DNA of 64,000 bases, from positions 63,511,275 to 63,575,274 of the forward strand of contig OU015493.1 in the NCBI GenBank assembly GCA_907164885.2, read 5' to 3'. A program made the position numbers and the translations under genes. Positions 48,042 to 60,213 of this stretch are shown here, one piece after another. Below the pieces are notes generated by a model that saw nothing but the letters and a program-made list of their open reading frames with translations, was not told the DNA's origin and did not search any database. How positions within the stretch are numbered: position 1 is the first letter of the stretch; every line of letters starts with the position of its first letter. The stretch comes from Dolomedes plantarius (taxonomy: Eukaryota; Arthropoda; Arachnida; Araneae; Dolomedidae).

Positions 48042-48500
48042 CAGGCCCTGATTTTTCATTAGGCCCGGTAGGCCTGGGCCTAGGGGCCCCCGAATGTTGA
48101 GGGAACCAAAAAAATTTAATAGGAAAAAAAGAAAAAAGTTACCAATCCAATTTTTTTTAATTTTCCCTTTTTTAATAGCAATTTTTTATATATCCTTTCA
48201 AATTTGATTGATTGATCGGTTCATCATATGTATGTTATAGTGTATATAAGGGATTAATAAGTTCTTGTGGTTGCATTGTATTGGTGTTTTAATGATGAAG
48301 TTAATATTTTGTATTGGTTTTTGTTTTTTGATAATGTTCTACGCTTCAAATAGCCAATTCTTGGTAAAATGGTACTTTCACAATGATTCATGATTATTTT
48401 TGTTGTGTGTCAATTTTGGAAATTTTACGCCACATCAGTGTTAGGGGGCCCCCCATCTCGAGTTGTGCCTATTGTCAAGAATTTTCTAAATCGGGAACTG
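48042..48500. mobile_element. hAT-type MITE with 8-bp target duplication
   Basis: GCTATATG and GCTATATT flank the unit (48034-48041, 48501-48508), an 8-bp duplication with one mismatch. The ends CAGGCCCTGATTT and CAGTTCCCGATTT (complement of the right end) are inverted repeats. GC-rich patches of GGCCC near both ends (GGGCCTAGGGGCCCCC; GGGGGCCCCCC) flank an AT-rich non-coding middle. Eight-base duplications with CAG ends are hAT features. Confidence 0.85.
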
Positions 48501-49314
48501 GCTATATTACACGAGTAAAAACACTAAAATTATCAGATTGAAGAAATTGCTAATAAAGAATTTTAATAAAACCCCATGCAACTGATATTTTTTTGTTTAA
48601 AGTACAGACGTTTATTCAAAGATATTTATTAGGCATACACGAATGGAATAAAATAGAAAAGCATTTGCTGATTCTACAAAAATTTTACCGCGAGCAGCAA
48701 AGCATTTCCAAAGCAATAGGTGCAGAAAATATATGTAGTACTAAAAAATGTTCTGACTCGATTTCTCTTTTTTCTGTCCTTCCCCCATTCTGAAGAAAGG
48801 TGTGATCGATATCCCCCCTCCCTCCGCCGTGGCTTTACAAAATAAAACCATATAAAATAATGTCTGGTATGCAAATTAAATAAAGTATAAATTTTTGTTT
48901 GTTCTCTAAAATTCTTCAAGAAAACAGACTACATGTTTGTTATATTAAGAAAAAGGAAATATGGAATATTAATTGTTTTATATGAAAAGATTTTTTGGTG
49001 GATGAAAGAAATATTTTCTCAAATAACAAGCAAAATCTGCAATAAACAGAAAACAACAATTTGCAGACATCATTCAGGTAATTCATGTTATGATGTTTTT
49101 GTTATGAACGTCCCTACGTGCTGTATGAGGAATACTATGATTCTCAAGTTTCAGTAAAAATATCTTGCTGCATTCATAATATAGGGGATAAAATATTTTG
49201 ATTTTAATGGTCACCTTTTGATTCTTGATAGCGTTTATGGCAGCGTTATGGTATGGCATGAATTCTACAAAATACCTAAATTTTTCTGTAATTTTCTGCA
49301 CCTGTATCCTTAAT

Positions 49315-49820
49315 TTTTTAAAATTTTGATAATAACAAAAGGACTTATGTGGGCCAATTTTTGTTGCTTAGCCATATACTCCTCAGCATCATAATCTGGT
49401 GATCGAGATTGGTGTTCTGTCAGGAAAAATTTTCTTCCATGGTCCTTTCCACATTCGTGTACAGTGTAAGCCCTATATGGAACAACGGCCTTAAGTAAAA
49501 TTATATTCATAACCACTGGCATTAGTCGTCAACGTTAATGGGAGAATTTTAACGGCGAGGTGTAAGTGACTGCGAGGTTTGGTAAGTTGCTTCGCAAGAA
49601 TCATCTGGACATTCCCCTAGACATTCCCCTGAAAATCTGTTCCAAATTATAAAGTGACCTTCAACTGAAACTGTGACAATGCAAGAAGGATTTGGGAGAA
49701 GGATTGATGCCTTCACGCTGCTATTCCCATACCCTAACCGTACTATATATTTAAGTAGTTCGAAAAAGTGATTCGGCAGATCACTAGTAGCATTTTTTAC
49801 AGGTGAAGTACACAGCACCT
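49315..49820 (-). pseudogene. Coding-like relic, WD40-like segment
   Basis: On the minus strand, 49818-49640 encodes HFFELLKYIVRLGYGNSSVK and then PNPSCIVTVSVEGHFIIWN, which resembles the last two strands of a WD40 repeat (IVTVS..G.FIIWN). A 12-bp tandem duplication follows (GGGAATGTCTA repeated). Then the reading seems to shift frame (HLHLAVKILPLTLTTNASGY), and 49510-49340 has another open segment with YDAEEYMAKQQKLAHI. Without clear splice sites and with frame changes I read this as a processed or decayed gene fragment. Remote resemblance to ciliary WD40 proteins is a guess. Confidence 0.35.
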
Positions 49821-50572
49821 ATCCTTTCGAACAGGCCTTTCTATAGCCTTTCTATGGCCTTTCTATATATTCAGGCTTCACTATAGCCTACGATGCTATA
49901 TGCAGCGGTATGTCCGCTGATAGGCATGGGAATCCTACTTGCTTAATAAATTTCGTTTCTCCCGATGTGTAACTGCGGCAAGTGCCTCTTCGCTTGTTTC
50001 TCTACTTCAAGCCTGTGGGAATCACAAGTTACGGGTCGGGGAATCTTTCCCCCTTTTCCCTCATTCCGTTAGCAGCTCGAGGGATTTGAGTAACATGAAT
50101 TAATGCTTCATTTTAAATGTCTCACAAGGACGATTGTTATTTTGGAAATATAACTGCAGATAGAATTAGAATCAGATTGCAAACAGAATGCACAAAGAGA
50201 AAATTGAAACCTACTTCATTCTGACACTCTAACCCGATGTTTGGTGTATCGGGAAAATATTCACATCCTCAAATCTCAATGACAAATTTTGGATATCTAC
50301 GAGATTTAGCCCCTGCTAGCTGTTTGAGAATATCGTAATGATTTCATCTAAACAACATTCCATTAAAAAGATGAACTTTAAATTGAGCATCAACACCGAT
50401 ATGGATATTGAGTGCCATTCTTAGAATATTAACAAATGTAGACATTTCCTTCATCCTTGTATTTAAGCAGGACTTAGGGTGAAATAATCAGTCTTGATAT
50501 TTTATACTGCTGTCCTCTAAGGATTAACACTTTAACGCAAAGAGATTGAGCACAGAGAGGAACAATACTCAC

Positions 50573-50841
50573 TTGGTTATGATACTCAATGCCCATACTT
50601 AGGGTATTAACAAGTATCGCGGTAAGTATTCCCCTCTGAAAGTATCTGTGGTCGGTGAAGGACTTGACCTTTGTCTGTTGCTCCTTCCACCAACGACAGA
50701 ACTGACTCTGACGTCCAGGTTCGCCACGGTAATCGGGGTCCGTGTCCGATTCGGACCAATACTCGTCAGTGTTCAACCGAGAATCCTCCGTGTCGTTCTC
50801 TGGATAGCAGTGGAGCTGGGGAGCAGAGGAATGCTTTCCGC
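50573..50841 (-). CDS. Ca-alpha1T: Cav3 exon: end of I-II linker and domain II S1
   Basis: The acceptor TATCTCTTCTAG precedes two bases completing a Gly codon; 89 full codons follow to the donor CAA|GTGAGT in phase 0. Residues 1-45 are acidic linker (NDTEDSRLNTDEYWSESDTD). Residues 46-62 (RWWKEQQTKVKSFTDHR) lead into the membrane. Residues 66-87 (YFQRGILTAILVNTLSMGIE) are domain II S1, followed by YHNQ. This matches the Cav3 pattern in which domain II S1 ends with GVEYHxQ and the next exon starts PEEL. The downstream exon indeed starts PEEL in the expected phase. The large intron on its 5' side carries a microsatellite about 190 bp away. Confidence 0.94.
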
Positions 50842-51030
50842 CTAGAAGAGATATAACAATCTTGATTAACGCACAGGCCACGAAAATATTTTGATCAAAC
50901 TTTTAAATCTCAGGTGGTAATTGGTTGGATATGAAAATGAGAGACTAAATGTCCTATGCATATAGTAATAGAAAAAACTCCAATGAAGAAAAACTTTATA
51001 ATTAATGAAGACGTTTAACTCAAGTAGATC

Positions 51031-51039
51031 TCTCTCTCT

Positions 51040-51130
<91 letters not shown>
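51031..51130. repeat. Palindromic (CT)n(TA)n(GA)n microsatellite
   Basis: CT units, then about 28 TA units, then GA units, so the whole tract is its own reverse complement and can fold into a long cruciform. It lies within 200-300 bp of an exon. Confidence 0.92.
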
Positions 51131-51133
<3 letters not shown>

Positions 51134-51351
51134 ATTGAGATTGATTCCACATGAATTTGTATTTCATGGGGACGGACAGGTATTAAAGTCAGCTGACATC
51201 AGTGTTGAATAATTTAGAAAACTTTGAAACTGTGTAAACTGTATTTTTTTCATCGAAGCAGACACTAAAAAGGAATGTACTTCAGGCCTTGCCTTTGATA
51301 GCTCTAGATCTTCTCTCTAGTTCTAGATATAGTTCTTTCCTTCCTCTATAT

Positions 51352-52163
51352 CAGAGCTCTGCAACCTTTTATCTTCCACGGCACAACAACGTTTTTTTCG
51401 ATAATTCCGCGGCACACAAGAAAAAGCTTGTAAATATATAAATTACAATAAATACGTATATGTTTTTATTATATTAAAAAACACAACAAAATAGCTCTAT
51501 GTATCAAGATAATTATAATCATTTAAGTTTTATATACATCATTTTGAACTGTACACGAACACAAGAACAAAAATATAAAACTATAGTTTACAAGTAAAAA
51601 AAAATTTCTCTTTAAATTTTTATATTAAAATTTGTATTTTGTTCTTTACTTAAGCCTATTAAATCAAAATTAATTTAAACATAACTAATTTATTAATGAG
51701 ATATTTGAGATTGTTTTGATAAATGTGCGTTTTATATTTGCACGTTTTATATTTGGCTTTATAATAGAAAGAGCTACAGTTCATGATCAAGGCCCTTTAA
51801 ATATGATCGTTTGTCATTTTCAAATAGAACCAGTGTCGAAAAACTTTGTTTGCATAAGTATCTCGTAGAAAATGGGAGCAAAATTGCAATGGCCTTGTCA
51901 GAAATTTGTGGATATTCTTTCTTAACTGAAATCCAGAAATATGACGCTCGAGCATACATACAATGTATGGCTAACAACATGTTTTTGTTTTGTGTATAAT
52001 TTCGACCCAGAAAAATTACATATTAACAAAAAGTTAGAGGAATATTTCACTTAGAAAAATTTCTATTTAATGCGGTGGTTAATTTTTTTATTATCATAAT
52101 CGATAAAATCACCTCGGCACAGTCAAGAATCACCTCGCGGCACACTAGTGTGCCACGGCACAA
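51352..52163. mobile_element. hAT-like element, truncated at right
   Basis: It starts CAGAGCTCTGCAACC and has the repeated subterminal motif (CG)CGGCACA(C) at both sides (CCACGGCACAACAACG; CGCGGCACACTAGTGTGCC), typical of hAT ends. The interior has an unassigned 62-codon frame (51811-51999). The right terminal repeat is missing and sequence of another element starts at about 52166. Confidence 0.6.
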
Positions 52164-52165
52164 TA

Positions 52166-52507
52166 AAAAGCAAATATTTTTTTCAAATTTGCTGCTTCAA
52201 AATTAAAGAAAAATAATTGAAAAAGTCATGTTCTAAGTTTGAACTATTTGTCTTTAACGGTTCTTGACTTATAACCATTTGAAGATGAGAAATGGTGAAA
52301 AAACTCATCACGCGGAAAAACGCATTTACAGGTTTAAACTCAGATTGGCTACTATTGGAATATTGCAAAACAAAAATTAATATATCCTGTTGTAATTAAG
52401 ATAAAAACATGATTTAAACGTCATTTCAAGCGAAAAAGAACACACAATTTTTTAATGCAATAAAAAATGCTTAAAAAATTTTGAAGAATTTTGTGTCCTG
52501 GACCCAC
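52166..52507. mobile_element. Right half of GGGGGTC/TTAA element, copy 2
   Basis: Aligns with about 42160-42498: TTCTTGACTTATAACCATTT, GATTGGCTACTATTGGAAT, CATGATTTAAACGTC. It ends TGTGTCCTGGACCCACTTAA with TTAA at 52508-52511. The left half is replaced by the hAT-like element. Confidence 0.8.
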
Positions 52508-54171
52508 TTAAGCCCTTTATACCGGGCATCATAGATATTTCCTCGTTCTTTTTCAGCAGTTTGCGTCTCGTAACTGTTGACCAAAATGTCAGTTTATCCA
52601 AAGCGTAACTAAAAAGTATCCGACAAGGTTAAAACGAGCACAAAAATCCTGCGAAGAACCTCTGATGGATCAGAACTCGATATACGCGTATCAGGACTTG
52701 GTGTATCATGAAGCTGCTGTTTGCAATTTGCTCAATAAACTATTGAATATTTATCCCCCAAACTTCAAATGAATAAATCTACATATTTTGACTTTTACTC
52801 GAAGAAATAATTTCATTTCATTCTTTTCCTATTGATGCCATGAAATTTTTAACATTAGAAATTTAATACTTCGTGTTAACTTTACCGTTTTAAAATAGCG
52901 CGTTTAAGTACCGTGGCACATCTGATGATAAACGTTTTGCATAATAGTCTCTGGGACATTTAATTAACTTTATAAACAGAGACGGGAATACGTTTTCTCG
53001 ACTAATGGACTTCAGATAAAACCAGATTCATTGCAAGCACAAAGCGCTTTTAGTTTCAAACATTACTTATTCACGCTTGGGTTATCTTCCACCAGATATT
53101 TATTAGGCGCGGTTATGCGGTAAGAAATTCTTAATAGATTATTATCCGAGATGAAAAAGAAGAGCAGGAATTTCTGTCCGAAACCAGACTGAATTTTTCT
53201 CGCAGCTATTTCGTTTAAAAAAGCCATTCTAGGGTCGTTGTCTTTGGAATAGGGAGTCGTGGTTTCTAAATTGGGGCTGTTGACAGATTTTGAATGACAT
53301 TAGGTCGGCTGAAGATGTCAGCAAAAGTAATCTAAGTGTCAAAAAGATCGGCTTAAAACATAGTTGACGTGGAGATTTTTCGACGGCGTGTCGCCGCCCG
53401 TCTGTAACCGTCACTGTGGTATCCAGGAGTTGAGACTAGATTGCACGAAATGATTTATACGTCAAGTGTTCAATCTGCGTGCTAAGGGGCAGATGGTATT
53501 TTTAAAATGTATTTTTGTATCTAGAGTATGAAAATAAACAGAAAGGTAATTGAATTTATACGTATGTTTGTTTGTGTTAATCATTTTTCACCTGTTTATG
53601 GTCCCGAAAGCTACATGTCTCGGCGCAGATTTGAGCATCTGTTTTTTCTACACAGTAATTGGTATGTGGTTGGAATTCAACGTTCAGCAAAGAAGTATCT
53701 TTTAAATTTTGAGGAAAGATGTGATGCAAGTAGAGCGGAGGAAAGAAAATAAATCATACGCAAACAAAGATAGTTTTTTACATATCTCTCTTAGTATATT
53801 TATTAAATAATAATGGCAGACCCCAACTACCATCCAATTAATGACTTTTATTTTGACTAGTACGACAAGAGTAAAAATGTTTTATTCTGCACAACTTCAT
53901 AACGCTACTGACTCACTACGAAACTGACGTAAACAGTGACAAGTCCCCAGCGAGCTTAAAACACTCTAGATCCGTTATTTTAGAGTAAGAGTTTTGAAAC
54001 CTTAAGCTCATCAGCAAATGATGAATCAATAAAATAAAAAAGGAAAAAAAAATCAATAACATAAAATTTAGGAAGGAATTAAAAAAAGTTAAAATGTAAA
54101 GTAAAAAACAAACAAATATGTAAATAAAATCAAGAAAGATTAAAAAATATCTAAACTTAAAAAAAAAAGAA

Positions 54172-54518
54172 TCAGGTAGTCTCTTCTAACGAAACTACCG
54201 CGGGTTATTTACGTAGGGTTACTTATCGATGCTTACCTCTTTTGTATGTGTATATGTATGTATGTGCTATGTATATATATATCTATATCTATATATATAT
54301 ATATGTACGTGTGCATGTATATATACATATATCTATGTAAAAAATTTAACGCATTTTGGCACTTTTCTGTTTAACTGTTTACTGCTTATTGAAGCGATAA
54401 AGATTGAGTTTGGTACGCTGCCAAAATTATAACTCGCGAGGGTGGATGGACGGACGGTTTTAGCGTTTGAAATTTTGCTTTCCGAAGGACCGTTATGGAG
54501 GAACGTAATCCTACGTTA
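54172..54518 (-). repeat. Hairpin-ended repeat, copy 2
   Basis: The minus-strand copy of the repeat at 190-406. It begins TAACGTAGGATTACGTTCC at 54518 and ends with GGTAGTTTCGTTAGAAGAGACTACCTGA-type hairpin at 54172. It is longer because of a TATG/TA microsatellite at about 54240-54330 that copy 1 lacks. Confidence 0.65.
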
Positions 54519-57496
54519 ATAGTATTTTAGATGCACTATGACTCCAAGAACTACCCTGTCCTAGATATTAAAGGACTACGATTATATCTAACGTTTTCAG
54601 AATTAATTTTTGTAATTGTGGTTAATAAGTTCAGATCAAAAGAGACTTGCTTCAGCTCATAGTACTATAAGATTACTATTTTACTGGTGAGAAAATAATA
54701 AGATAAGAAATCTTTCTCTTAGACGATCAGACGTAGTTAGAGTAAGTACATTAACTTCTCCTTATCTTGCCTTGCGGTATTAAAATAAATACAGATATTC
54801 ACGAAAACTATCAGTAAATTAAAATGGCAAAATTTATCACCCTAACTTTATTTTGCTTGCATTAGTACTTCGAGAAAAAAATCCCATTTTTTTACCGTCT
54901 AGTTAACTTTATAAAGAAATGAGAAACCACGATCTCTCTGAATTTTCTTCCTCATGAGAATTCTTTTTATGAAAACGATGATTTTGACATGTAATACATG
55001 AGTTGAGAATTGGAATAAAAATATTATTGGAGGTAAATATCTTCCACTTTTGGAATTAAAGATAAAATATTTAATCTCTGCCGTACTGAAAATGATCTGT
55101 CAGCTAAGTAATATTTGAATTTTTTATTCCCTTCCAATTAATTTTTACCGGCCGCATTTTAAATCACATAATCAGCTTTTGACAACTTCAGTTTCAACTT
55201 TCAAAGATTAGAATATTTGCGAGACTGCTTTAAATAATTGAATGAGAAAAACTTTGAAGTTTTACGGCGTTCTGCAATGGTAGTTTTTTGAAAGGTTCGG
55301 GAACACTGTACTTTATTATATTTAACAATATTTTACAAATTTGTATAATTTTACAGTTGTGGAAATACCTTACACGTATTACGTTGTTTCCAAGCTGTAT
55401 TGTTAAAAAATGATATTTAAATTTATGAAACATACTTTTGAAGGGCGGTTTATTGTTTCCCTTGGGTTAAATTTGGTTAACAGTATTGAGTTATTGTAAG
55501 ATTGTGGAAGGGAAATTAGTGCCAGGTTTACATAAATGGTGAAGGAATGTCCATTTGTGGAAAGACAGCACAAATATCGTGGCTACTTTCAAATGACAAG
55601 AGCTTCTCCACAGTAAAAAATGAGTCTTTTTCAACTCTTTCAGAGAAATTTATCACCTTAATTAGGCGGAATAGGAAATTTGTCATTTTCAGAAAATTTT
55701 CGAACCTTTATTAGGTTTTTGAAAGGGGTAAACAATCGGAATTGCTCAAACTAAAGGGAATAAATCATAACTATATCTCATAGAATGCAATCAAGCGTAA
55801 TTTATCCACATAACGTCAAATGTGAACTAAATTACTCCAGGTCATCTTGCATTTACAGGTTTTGGAAAATGCCGTTACATAACTTCTAGAAAAAGTACTG
55901 TTTTTAGAAAATGGAGACTTCGACTAATATCTGGCACCAGAATTTTGCCAAAGTCTCCAAGTTTCCAAGATACCTTGTGACCTGGCGGGAGCCATGTGTT
56001 CATATCTTCGGATTAAAGTTCAGGAAATGAAAACAACGGCTATAAATAATCATCTGGCGTGACGACTCAAAGACAAGGTACTTTATTTTCACACATATAG
56101 ATAGAAATCAGAACAGCATCGCAATGCTGATCTTAGCACGAAGCTAAACAGAACACCACAGTCTTATATCGAATCAAAACTAATTCTACAGAAAGACAAA
56201 ACATTACTAGTAGTTGCCAATATATAATACAAAACTATTCAAATTACGATAACATTTGACTGACATCTAGGCGTGAAATAATAAAATATATGTACTTTCA
56301 AACACCTTGTTTTTATGTACAGCCCGTTTGTATCCTCACAACAGAAACCTTTTTGTTACGAAACCAGAATTCATCGAATCATTAAGTATCAATACTTTAA
56401 ACTTCATATGCATCTAGATACAAAATTTTTAAACCCTATTAACCGCCTTTATGATAAATAATTTCTATTATATTATATTACCTTAGGTTAGGCTTTGTTT
56501 ACGATACACCCACACTTACCCTATAGAAATTACAATAAATTACTGAAATAAAATTTTAAATCATGATGTGAAATCTGGTTCACATTTAGAAAATAAATAT
56601 TGTGCCTGAAATTCAGAGGTATTAAAAGATATTGTTTAATGTTTCATTACGGTATATTTTAATTTATTAAATGACTGAATTGTTTCATCTCCAGTGCTTA
56701 CTAGTAAATACATATACCTCTAGACAGTTCTGTCTGCTTTCTAATTAGCTTTATACATAACTTCCTGCTGAATACTTCAGAAAGTGCATATATTTGCCAG
56801 AAAGCCCACAGAAGAAACGATTTCTGTCATTTGATGTTTATTTTGATAAAACATTCGCAGTAGACATAAATTCCACAAAATAAGGCAAAAGATTTCTTGC
56901 AGAAATTCAGCATTTCATTCTGAAAATTTGGGGAGTCGTATCGCTATTGTGAAGAAAAAGTGTTATAGTAATGCAGTTAAATAAATCAAGCACAGCTGCC
57001 GGTAATGATACGCTATAGTTTTAAAAAGGACATTGAAGCGAAAATGGTTTTGATGAATTATAAAGTATAATCGTTCGATGATGAAAACTATGAACACCAG
57101 GTTTATGACGAGCTTTTTTATTTGCTTGGAGTGGCGCGGTCATATTTAGCTAGGCGAGAATTTATCTCCATGTAACGTAACCATATGACTCGTCGACATA
57201 GTCCTTCGAGTAATTTTCTGCATACATACCCGATGTTGTTTTAAATTCACTGACTTTAAATCTGTTTTTAGGATTCCCCTCAAAAGCAAAAAGCATTTTG
57301 TCTTAGGTTTTGATCAGTTCTCTCTAGGATGAGCAGTGCTTGCTGAACTCCTAAATCTCTAAGAACATAGTACGCTTTCATGTTTCTGTGTTGCACAGAA
57401 AATACTTTGATTCGTAAATGCAAATAGTTTGACGAAGAGTAAAACACTCACGAGGATTTTAATACAAGATGAATGTATTAAAATATTACTGATCTT

Positions 57497-57848
57497 TTGT
57501 TAATTTTCTATAGCTCTATTAAACTGACTATGAGTTTCTGTATCACTGATTTTGATCATCATTATATGGAATAGTCTTTTAGGATGGATAACATTTTGAA
57601 GAACTTGAAAATATGGCGATGCAGGATATTATAATAAATATGTGCTTTTAATGGACTAATAAATTATTAACCCTTTGTTAACACAATTCTATTAAACTGA
57701 CTTTGAGTTTCTATAACACTGATTTTGATCATCATTATATGGAATAGTTTTTTAGGATGGATAACATTTTGAAGAACTTAAAAATATGGCGATGCAGAAT
57801 ATTATAATAAATATGTGCATTTAATGGTCTAATAAATTATTTACCATT
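57497..57848. repeat. Tandem duplication, 173-bp period
   Basis: CTATTAAACTGACT occurs at 57516 and 57689. Both copies continue with GATTTTGATCATCATTATAT, AGGATGGATAACATTTTGAA and ATATGGCGATGCAG. About 93 percent alike by eye. Confidence 0.9.
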
Positions 57849-58753
57849 TGTTAACACAATTTATTCATATAGAAATAAAAAAAATTGTGAGAGTATGGTA
57901 AAAATTTAAGCCAAAAAAATTCTCATGTGGTAAAAAAAATCTGTGCTTGAGAAAGCTAAATTTTTTAGATAAAATCCTACAAATGCTGTTATAGCTCAGA
58001 AACCTGTTATTCTTCTAATGCTATTTTTACCCGTGTATTTTCACACATGTAATGCCTCAGTTATTGATATTTAATACTGCCTCAAATCTGTTATGTAATT
58101 AATCCCGTGACGCGCACCAAAGTGCTGAATCGATATCTTTTTAGCAGTTTAGCTTTTGGCCGCCAACTATTACACGTGCCCAAGGATATTGTATACAAAA
58201 ATTCAGTTCATGATGTTTGTCTCTTTAGAAAAGTGAACAATAATTTACCGTCAACGAAGCCATAGGTGTACCTTACGGATAATTAAAGGATAAACAGGCT
58301 AAACTACAGCAGCGTTTCAATCAAAAATGTGTATTTTTAGATTTTGGGAGCAGAGCTTTTCTTTAGTTTTGCTTCTTTTGATTGAGATTTTTTTCGTTGC
58401 TTAAATCATACATAATTGAAACGGGGGGGGGATTAAGGGCATTTAGAAATATGAAAGATCTTTTCCAGCCAAAGCACTTTAAGGAACAAATATCCTTGTT
58501 GCTTATTTAAAAACTTAATTACATTTTATTTTGCGCCAAGTATTATATCTATACGACAAAAAACATCAGAAGATGCCAAACTGCGAAAGTTTTTCCCAAA
58601 ATCGCAAAGGAAGTTTTCACTTAAGTAATACTTTTACGAAATTTGCTAATATTTCACATTATTTGCTGTAGATAGTGTCAAATATTTAGATGACAAAAAG
58701 CCATCATTCTCAAATAATAGGTTCAAATACTTTTAATGTGGATTTTTTTTTAC

Positions 58754-58951
58754 CTCTATTTAATTTTGAGTAGAAGTTCTGCATGGCAAAGCTGTTACCG
58801 AATCCAGCCAAAACAGCACCTTGGGTGGCTCCAATGGCGAGAAGTTCGGCACAGGTGTATTGAGAGGTCCTTCTACTGCTACCGGAAGTGGATTGCTTAC
58901 CGAAGGGACGATTGGATCCTTCTTTTGAATATGCCTTCATTGATGCTTCTG
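58754..58951 (-). CDS. Ca-alpha1T: Cav3 exon: I-II linker
   Basis: The acceptor TCCTATTCAG and the donor ATAGAG|GTAAAA bound 198 nt (2 + 195 + 1). The first two bases complete an Ala codon split with the upstream exon, giving IAKQ-A-EASMKAYSKEG. The remaining 65 codons encode a polar linker with a Ser/Arg patch (about residues 20-27) followed by an uncharged Ala/Gly-rich helix-like stretch (AELLAIGATQGAVLAGFG) and NFYSKLNR. I do not recognise a named motif here. The assignment rests on clean splice sites, phase continuity on both sides, absence of stops and position between two certain Cav3 exons. Because it is 198 nt, keeping or skipping it preserves the frame, so it could be an alternatively used cassette; that is inference. 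Confidence 0.82.
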
Positions 58952-60213
58952 CTGAATAGGAAATGCAAAGAACATTTGGAAATTAGGCTAATATTAAATT
59001 TAGATAAATCTAATAGAAATAATTTAATTTAAACGATAAAAATTAAAGTGTCACATTAATTCGTCAACTAATTGCAAGTACTAGGTAACTCGATTCTTCA
59101 AGTTCTTGAAGATCTCAAATGTCTACTTCTTTCAGTGAGAATATACTTGTCGTTCTGTTTGTCTAATTATTACACTAACAAACAGAGGGCATTAGGTTAG
59201 CAGCAAAGTGAGTTGTCTAGTTACTGCATTCAATTGTTATGTAATTTAGCTATAATTAGCCAGATATCTCAAAAGTAATTTTTTTCGAGTTACCTAGTTC
59301 TTGCATTCAGGTGACGAATTGATTAAATAATTATTAATTTTGATTATTTATCACAGGAAAAAATGAAATTTAATATTGTTTTAATAAATTGACAAAAATT
59401 TATTTGTTTAAATTGTTTTTAGTTTAAAGGTAAAAGACAAATTTTAAAAAATTAATAATTTTTAAAACTATTAACGCTTCAGCGGGCGCGCCCGTGTACA
59501 AAGTGCAACATTTCCGTAATTTTGAATAGTTTGTTTTTACATGTAAGGTTTGAATGTTCTAAGCAGTTTCTGTTTATAGCTATACCCTTTCTAATGCAAG
59601 TCTGATTTTCTGACTCCTGTATTACTTTTCATTCATTGTTAGTCGTGATTTAACCGTGGAAAACCAGCGATTAACTGGATTACAATATGACAAAAGCAGG
59701 AGTTGATGTAGTCGATCAAGTATGCACCTATTACACGGTATCCCGCACATCACAAAGATGGAAAATCTCATTGTTTTTTTAGATTTTTGGACATAATAGG
59801 AATCTATTCGCAAGTTGTCCTTAGATCCAGCAAACTGTACAGTTTTGAAATAAGGCGATTGTATCTGCATTCTTTGGCCTTTAATTATAAATATATCCCA
59901 GTATTATCAACATTTTATATCTTGTCATAAAAAGCAGAATTATTATTTTCAATTTGAAAAAAAGTTTATTAAAAAAGAAATAATCAAGGTTGAAAGAGAC
60001 GTTGCACTATGCGCCACGCGCGCCTGCTGGTGTTCCAAAAATTGGCGCGCGCGCTGATGGATTATTATTATTATTATTTTTTTTTTTTTTGGGGGGGGGG
60101 ATTGAGAATGATTTACTAAATAAGTAGTGAAAATTATTAATTATTTATTTATCTCTTATGATAAATAATTTGGAAGCAGGAAAAACAGTTACCGATCCGA
60201 TCAATATGCTTAC
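58952..60213 (-). other. Intron between the two I-II linker exons
   Basis: About 1.26 kb. Nearly half is a piggyBac relic (about 59470-60036), followed by a poly-T/poly-G tract at 60067-60101. Confidence 0.85.
59470..60036 (+). mobile_element. piggyBac relic with inverted ends
   Basis: The left end is TTAACGCTTCAGCGGGCGCG; the complement of the right end has CAGCAGGCGCGCGTGGCGCA. Both continue to an AGTGCAAC motif, so they are diverged terminal inverted repeats. From 59681 the plus strand reads YNMTKAGVDVVDQVCTYYTV and then SRTSQRWKISLFF before a stop. This is the piggyBac transposase region around the third catalytic Asp (YN.TK.GVD..DQ, then RWP-like). Most of the transposase is deleted. 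The right TTAA has decayed. Confidence 0.8.

Larger units (their letters stand above)
44587..50572 (-). other. Intron between II S1 and II S2-S3 exons
   Basis: About 6.0 kb. Contents: microsatellite and 35-bp inverted repeat element (44718-45028), perfect 23-bp hairpin (45045-45097), Tc1 element (45464-46871), hAT-type MITE (48042-48500) and a coding-like relic (about 49315-49820). 46880-48030 and 49830-50570 contain nothing I can support except a short GCCTTTCTATAG triplication near 49840. Confidence 0.75.
50842..58753 (-). other. Intron between I-II linker exons
   Basis: About 7.9 kb. It contains a palindromic microsatellite (51031-51130), a hAT-like element joined to half of a TTAA element (about 51352-52507), hairpin-ended repeat copy 2 (54172-54518) and a 173-bp tandem duplication (about 57497-57848). 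52520-54160 and 54530-57490 are AT-rich with no supported feature; 55900-56340 is more complex and could be an old retrotransposon fragment, but I cannot show it. Confidence 0.75.

Noticed and set aside
55900..56340. LTR or old retrotransposon piece
   Set aside because: Composition is suggestive (GGCTATAAATAATC), but no terminal repeats, duplication or coding remnants could be found.
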